Assembly: GCF_030581005.1 (NCBI RefSeq)
Contig: NZ_JAUQSX010000003.1
Coordinates: 490,336 to 554,335 of the forward strand
DNA length: 64,000 nt
Origin: Hymenobacter mellowenesis
GTDB taxonomy: Bacteria > Bacteroidota > Bacteroidia > Cytophagales > Hymenobacteraceae
Direction: 5' to 3'
In this document: piece by piece, positions 60,088 through 64,000 of the stretch
Numbering within the stretch: the stretch's first letter is position 1
Layout: each line of letters opens with the position of its first letter
The notes under the pieces: model-generated
What the model saw: only the letters and a program-made list of their open reading frames with translations
Databases searched by the model: none
Told to the model about the DNA's origin: nothing
Position numbers and translations under genes: made by a program

Positions 60088-62034
60088 TTAGCCGTTTCCC
60101 GTGGGCACCACCAGCCGGCCATCGGCTGCGTAGGCCAACTCGCCGCGGTCCACCATCTCCCGCACCGCCGCCGTCACGGCTGCCGCGTCTTTGGGCGGAA
60201 ACGCAGCCAGCAGCTCGCGCGGCGCCAGCGGCGCCTGCCGCAGGTGCGCCAGCACGGGCTCGCGCAGTGAAGGCACCGGCGCCGTTTGGGCCGCTTTTTT
60301 CTCGGCCAGGCAGATGTCGCACACCTTGCAGCGGTCCGGGTCGGCTTCGTCGAAATAGCTGAGCAGCAGTACCTGGCGGCAACGAGTGCCGCTCAGGTAC
60401 TGGGCCACGGCATGGGTTTTGGCGCGGGCCAGGTCGCGGGCAGCCGTCATTTTCACCTGGTCGAGCGGCAGCTTAAGCGCGTCGAAACGCGGCGTGGTGA
60501 ACATCGCCTGCGGCGACTCCTGCTTGGGCTGATAGTGCAGAATGCCGGCCGTGTGCAGGTAGCGTAGTTGCTGGCGCACCTCCACCACGCTGCGGCGCAG
60601 GTACGTGGCCAGGGCATTTTCCGAAATGGTCTGGAAGTCGGCAAACAGTTCGCCGCCGTGCAGCCGCAGCAGGGCCTTGATGAGTTGGTCGTGCTGGGCG
60701 TTGGCCACCTGGAAGGCATATAAATCCTGGTGGCTGAGGATGAGGTGCACCCGCGCCGGCTGGTTCACGGCCTCGTTGAGCTGCACGAAGCCCTCGCGCT
60801 GCAAAATCTTTAGCGAGTTGTGCGCGTCCACGGCTTTGATGCGGTAGGTTTCGGCAAACTGCTGCATATCAAACTCAAACGCGGCCAGCTCGCCGCCGCC
60901 CACCGCCGTGCGCGAGTAATTGGCCAGCGCCTGATACACGCGCTTCACCGTGTCGAGGGGCGGGAAGGACTGGCTGGTGCGGCGGCGCAGTTCGTCGCCG
61001 TCGTTGGGCCCGGCCAGCAGCACGGCGAAGGCGAACAGGTTATCGCGCCCGGCGCGGCCGGCTTCCTGGTAGTAGGCTTCCAGCGTATCGGGCGCGTCGA
61101 GGTGCACCACGAGGCGGACGTCGGGCTTGTCGATGCCCATGCCGAAGGCGTTGGTGGCCACTATGAGGCGGATTTTGTCCTGAATCCAGTCCTGCTGCAC
61201 CTTGGTGCGCTTTTCGGAAGGCAAACCCGCGTGGTAGGCCGCCGCCGGAAACCGGTGCTGCTGCAGGAACGCGGCCGTGTCCTCCGTCTGCCGGCGCGTG
61301 CGGGCGTACACGATGCCGGTTTTGCCCGGCCCCACGCCGCGCAGCACTTCCAGCAGGCGGCGCAGCTTGTCCTCGGTTTGCAGCACCGAATAGGAGAGCT
61401 TGGGCCGCGCAAAGCTCTGCCGAAACACCCCAAAACCCTCGCGGAACTGCAGCTTGGCCACGATATCGGCCTGCACCTGGGCCGTGGCCGTGGCCGTGAG
61501 GGCGATGACGGGCACCGGCTGGGGCAGCAGTTCGCGCAGCTCGGCAATGCGCAGGTAGGGCGGCCGGAAATCGTAGCCCCACTGCGAGAGGCAGTGCGCC
61601 TCGTCCACGGCCAGCAGGCCCACATTCATCTTCGCCACCCGCACCCGGAAAAGCTCCGTGAGCAGCCGCTCGGGGCTCACGTACAGGAACTTCGTGTTGC
61701 GGCCGTACACGCAGTTGTCGAGCGCGTGGTCGATTTCCTGGTGGCTCATACCGGCGTAAATGGCCTCGGCTTTCAGCCCGCGCTTGCGCAGGTTGTCCAC
61801 CTGGTCCTTCATCAGGGCAATGAGCGGCGACACCACGATGCAGATGCCTGGCCGCGCCAGCGCCGGCACCTGGAAGCAGATGCTTTTGCCGCCGCCGGTG
61901 GGCAGCAGGGCCAGCGTATCGTGCCCGCTGAGCACGGAGTTGATGATGTCTTCCTGCCCCGGCCGGAACGCCGTGTGCCCCCAATGCTCACGCAGCAGGG
62001 CCAGGGGCGGGAGTTCGGTAGGAGCGGAGGACAT
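60088..62034 (-). CDS. recQ: RecQ family ATP-dependent DNA helicase
   Basis: 648 residues. Helicase motifs: Walker A TGGGKS with Lys50, DEAH at 144-147 followed by the RecQ-specific aromatic loop, motif VI 'QEAGRAGRD', then a zinc-binding region with CKVCDIC and a winged-helix-like end. An HRDC domain is not evident. Unwinds DNA with 3'-5' polarity in recombination repair. Predicted -7 element TAACTTCG only four bases before the ATG at 62034. Confidence 0.95.
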   Translation of the reverse strand: MSSAPTELPPLALLREHWGHTAFRPGQEDIINSVLSGHDTLALLPTGGGKSICFQVPALARPGICIVVSPLIALMKDQVDNLRKRGLKAEAIYAGMSHQEIDHALDNCVYGRNTKFLYVSPERLLTELFRVRVAKMNVGLLAVDEAHCLSQWGYDFRPPYLRIAELRELLPQPVPVIALTATATAQVQADIVAKLQFREGFGVFRQSFARPKLSYSVLQTEDKLRRLLEVLRGVGPGKTGIVYARTRRQTEDTAAFLQQHRFPAAAYHAGLPSEKRTKVQQDWIQDKIRLIVATNAFGMGIDKPDVRLVVHLDAPDTLEAYYQEAGRAGRDNLFAFAVLLAGPNDGDELRRRTSQSFPPLDTVKRVYQALANYSRTAVGGGELAAFEFDMQQFAETYRIKAVDAHNSLKILQREGFVQLNEAVNQPARVHLILSHQDLYAFQVANAQHDQLIKALLRLHGGELFADFQTISENALATYLRRSVVEVRQQLRYLHTAGILHYQPKQESPQAMFTTPRFDALKLPLDQVKMTAARDLARAKTHAVAQYLSGTRCRQVLLLSYFDEADPDRCKVCDICLAEKKAAQTAPVPSLREPVLAHLRQAPLAPRELLAAFPPKDAAAVTAAVREMVDRGELAYAADGRLVVPTGNG

Positions 62035-62038
62035 GGGG

Positions 62039-62046
62039 CGAAGTTA
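62039..62046 (-). promoter_or_regulatory. Promoter -7 element TAACTTCG of recQ
   Basis: Seven of eight matches to TAnnTTTG; CCCC then ATG. Same arrangement as the hydrolase and DUF2490 promoters. Confidence 0.45.
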
Positions 62047-62161
62047 GTGCCGACGGCCACTACCCGGCGCCGGGTAGCCGGGGACAATTTGTTCGATGAG
62101 CGAGCCAGCCAATGTCCCCAATTTTTCGTTCAGGAAAGTCAACGTTTCCTTTTTCTCATTC

Positions 62162-62554
62162 ATGGCCATTCAACCAAAAACCAAGGGCTTGGCGCACGTC
62201 GCCCTGCGCACCACCGATTTTGCCCGCGCCAAGGCGTTTTATCACGATTTGCTGGGCTTGCCCATCGCGCTCGATACGCCCGAAATCCTGGGCTTTCTGG
62301 TCGGCTCCACGTTCATCGGCTTCAAGCAGGCCCAGCCCACCCATCCCGGCGGCGGCACCTTCACGCCCTTCAACGTGGGCCTCGACCACATTGCCATTGC
62401 CTGCGAAGACGAGGCCGAACTGCACCGCGTGGCCGATGCCCTGCAGGCGGCCGGGGTCGAAAACACGGGCGTCAAAACAGACACCGTGGCCCCCAAAAAG
62501 TACGTGGCGTTTAAAGACCCTGACCGCATTTCCTGGGAGTTTTACATGGTTTAA
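62162..62554 (+). CDS. VOC family protein (glyoxalase/dioxygenase fold)
   Basis: 130 residues. Two beta-alpha-beta-beta-beta units; metal ligands His12, His76 and Glu126 (WEFYMV) are in the usual places. Possible lyase, dioxygenase or resistance activity; the substrate is unknown. ATG 62162 preferred over an upstream ATG at 62096, which adds a Phe/Ser-rich stretch not seen in the family. Confidence 0.9.
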   Translation: MAIQPKTKGLAHVALRTTDFARAKAFYHDLLGLPIALDTPEILGFLVGSTFIGFKQAQPTHPGGGTFTPFNVGLDHIAIACEDEAELHRVADALQAAGVENTGVKTDTVAPKKYVAFKDPDRISWEFYMV

Positions 62555-62591
62555 ATAACGTCGTTTGAATTGATTACCAGTCCAATGGAAC

Positions 62592-62680
62592 GGTCATGCA
62601 GAGCGTAGCGAAGCACCTTCACCGCAGTAGTAAATGAATTGCTCCCGTGGTAAAGGTGCTTCGCTACGCTCTGCATGACC
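62592..62680. repeat. Intergenic inverted repeat, family A
   Basis: Arms 62592-62619 and 62653-62680 are perfect 28-base complements, core GGTCATGCAGAGCGTAGC (one base different from the common core, compensated in the other arm). Between convergent genes. Confidence 0.9.
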
Positions 62681-62716
62681 GCCTTTGTACGGAATTTGAA
62701 CCACTGCTCAAAACGC

Positions 62717-62755
62717 AAAACGCCCTGCCCAGCCAATGGCTCAGCAGGGCGTTTT
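62717..62755. terminator. Terminator of the MBL-fold hydrolase gene
   Basis: AAAACGCCCTGC (62717-62728) and GCAGGGCGTTTT (62744-62755), symmetrical and so usable on either strand. Confidence 0.75.
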
Positions 62756-62772
62756 CGCGTAGTTACATTCGC

Positions 62773-63558
62773 TTACTTCGCCGCCAGGTACCAGTTGCGC
62801 AGCCGCACGTCAATTTTCTTATTGCCCGCGTTCACCTGCTTCTTGAAGCTGGCCACGTCGCTCAGGCCGTTCTGGCCGCGGTAGTGGTAGGGGTACACGA
62901 TGCCCGGCTTGAAGGCAAGCACGCCCTGCGCGGCCTGGTTCACATCCATGGTGTAGGGCAGGTTCATGCACACGAAGGCCACGTCGATGTTTTTGAGGGC
63001 GCGCATTTCGGCGGTGTCTTCGGTATCGCCGGAGAGGTACACGTTTTTGCCGCCCAGGTTTAGCACGTAGCCGTTGCCCCGGCCTTTGGGGTGCGGCGCG
63101 TTGGGCGCTTCGGGCAGGTTGTACATCGGAATGGCCGAAACCTGCATGCCCAGCGTGTCGAGCTTCTGGCCGTTGCTCAGGATGCGCACTTGGGCTTTGT
63201 ACTGGGCCGGCAGCTTCTCGGCCACTGCTTTGGGCACCACCATCAGGGCCTTGCCCACCGAGAGGCCCGCCAGCGTCTGCGGGTCCAAGTGGTCGGGGTG
63301 AATGTCCGTAATAAGAATTACATCGGGCGCGGCCAGGCCGGCGTAGGCCGCGGCCCCGCCGTAGGGGTCCACGTAAATGGTTTTGCCGTTCCACGTTAGC
63401 ACTACGCTGCCGTGCGTGATGGGCTGCACCGTGAGAGGGCCTTTGGCGGTGGTAATCTGGTCGGCGGGCACGCGCGGCGCGGCAGTGGAAGTAGCGGTTT
63501 GGGCCGGTGCCTGGAGCGCAAAAGCCGCCAACGCAGCCGTAAGGAAAGTGGATTTCAT
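62773..63558 (-). CDS. Secreted metallo-beta-lactamase-fold hydrolase, UPF0173-like
   Basis: 261 residues, signal peptide (1-20). Metal-binding motif 'TDIHPDHLD' (84-92) with Asp, His and His of the MBL HxHxDH pattern (first His is Asp here), later 'SGDTEDTAEM' and 'YPYHYRGQ'. UPF0173-type enzymes are zinc hydrolases of unknown substrate. Start ATG 63558. Confidence 0.88.
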   Translation of the reverse strand: MKSTFLTAALAAFALQAPAQTATSTAAPRVPADQITTAKGPLTVQPITHGSVVLTWNGKTIYVDPYGGAAAYAGLAAPDVILITDIHPDHLDPQTLAGLSVGKALMVVPKAVAEKLPAQYKAQVRILSNGQKLDTLGMQVSAIPMYNLPEAPNAPHPKGRGNGYVLNLGGKNVYLSGDTEDTAEMRALKNIDVAFVCMNLPYTMDVNQAAQGVLAFKPGIVYPYHYRGQNGLSDVASFKKQVNAGNKKIDVRLRNWYLAAK

Positions 63559-63755
63559 CAGGAATTCTGCCTGTTGGTTAAAAACGTTATGACCGACTGG
63601 TTGCGGCAGCCTGACCCACAATAGGAAATGCCCCCGAAAACCGTACCCATAACCTGATTGCCCGGCACAAGTTCAGGCTGACCAAAGCCGTTCGTCGAGC
63701 CACTCGCGCTGCCCAAGCCAGCCGGTGGGGAAGAAATGCCGCGCAAGGCGCGTTT

Positions 63756-64000
63756 TCAGGGGAGGTGGCTCAGGGCGTAGCGCACGCCCACCGTGGCGGT
63801 GGCGCCCCACATGCGGCTCGCAAACAGGCCCGGAGCCGGCACCAGCGAGCGGGTGAACAGGACGTCGGCCGTGGCGGCCCATTGCGGGCTCCAGGCGTAG
63901 CGCCCGCCCGCGCCCACGGTGGGCAGCAGGTTGGTGGCCGCGCGCGACTCTTCTGCCGCCAGCTCGGGATATACCGTCCCGGTATCGTCGGCCGTGGCCA
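63756..64000 (-). CDS. Outer-membrane beta-barrel protein, C-terminal part (cut by right edge)
   Basis: A minus-strand frame enters from the right edge and stops at TGA (63756-63758), giving 80 residues. Alternating short strands such as 'GAGGRYAWSPQWAATADVLF' and 'WGATATVGVRYALSHLP' fit an OmpW/porin-like barrel end. Start lies outside the window; no family assigned. Confidence 0.6.
   Translation of the reverse strand, partial: ATADDTGTVYPELAAEESRAATNLLPTVGAGGRYAWSPQWAATADVLFTRSLVPAPGLFASRMWGATATVGVRYALSHLP

Noticed and set aside
60820..62514. Long plus-strand frame opposite recQ
   Set aside because: Antisense to a clear RecQ helicase and runs into the VOC gene in a wrong frame.
2803..62680. 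Inverted repeats read as insertion sequences or CRISPR arrays
   Set aside because: No transposase lies between any pair of arms, and spacing and copy pattern are not those of CRISPR repeats.

Overview
The window reads as chromosomal DNA of a high-GC member of the Bacteroidota, most like Hymenobacter and relatives (Cytophagales). The basis is the GC-rich coding sequence, SusC/SusD proteins, several secreted proteins with type IX secretion (T9SS) sorting domains (FNPNPA-like 'YPNP/FPNP' tails and one gliding-motility type C-terminus), promoter elements of the Bacteroidota TAnnTTTG type, and families such as DUF2490 and a membrane MutS-like ATPase. The genus is inferred. No rRNA, tRNA, CRISPR array, transposase or prophage was seen.

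Layout. 1-15.6 kb: housekeeping and metabolic genes: a T9SS type B protein (cut by the left edge), fabD, folK with a hydrolase, a polyprenyl diphosphate synthase, a zinc-ribbon protein, a cytochrome P450, a universal stress protein, a TlpA-like lipoprotein, aconitase, an AT-rich foreign-looking gene coupled to a secreted hydrolase, and a DUF2254 membrane protein. 15.9-33.3 kb: a fructan-utilisation locus: a hybrid two-component sensor with periplasmic sugar-binding domain, SusC, SusD, sugar porter, fructokinase, a secreted GH32 enzyme, two paralogous GH32-like lipoproteins with a GDVMP motif, and an unknown T9SS protein between those two. The inferred flow is surface capture and cleavage of fructan, TonB-driven import, release of fructose, inner-membrane import, phosphorylation, and fructose sensing by the hybrid regulator. 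33.3-42.7 kb: EcsC-like, beta-propeller T9SS protein, glycosyltransferase, Dph6-like ATP pyrophosphatase, MutS-like ATPase, DUF2459. 42.7-44.7 kb: umuDC behind two palindromic operator candidates. 44.8-64 kb: subtilase with T9SS tail, small secreted or disordered proteins, DUF2490, TIMP-like protein, TonB receptor, secreted endonuclease with Calx-beta and lamin-tail modules, rhodanese, esterase, RecQ, VOC protein, MBL hydrolase, and the C-terminus of an outer-membrane barrel at the right edge.

The most unusual feature is the density of long intergenic inverted repeats. About seventeen elements of roughly 75-180 bp, with arms of 25-48 bp, sit almost only between genes and fall into several unrelated sequence families. 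They occupy every junction of the fructan locus after SusD, often sit between convergent genes, and in two places their outer end supplies a stop codon. A second general pattern is a TAnnTTYG promoter element lying only 3-6 bases before the start codon of several genes, which suggests leaderless mRNAs.
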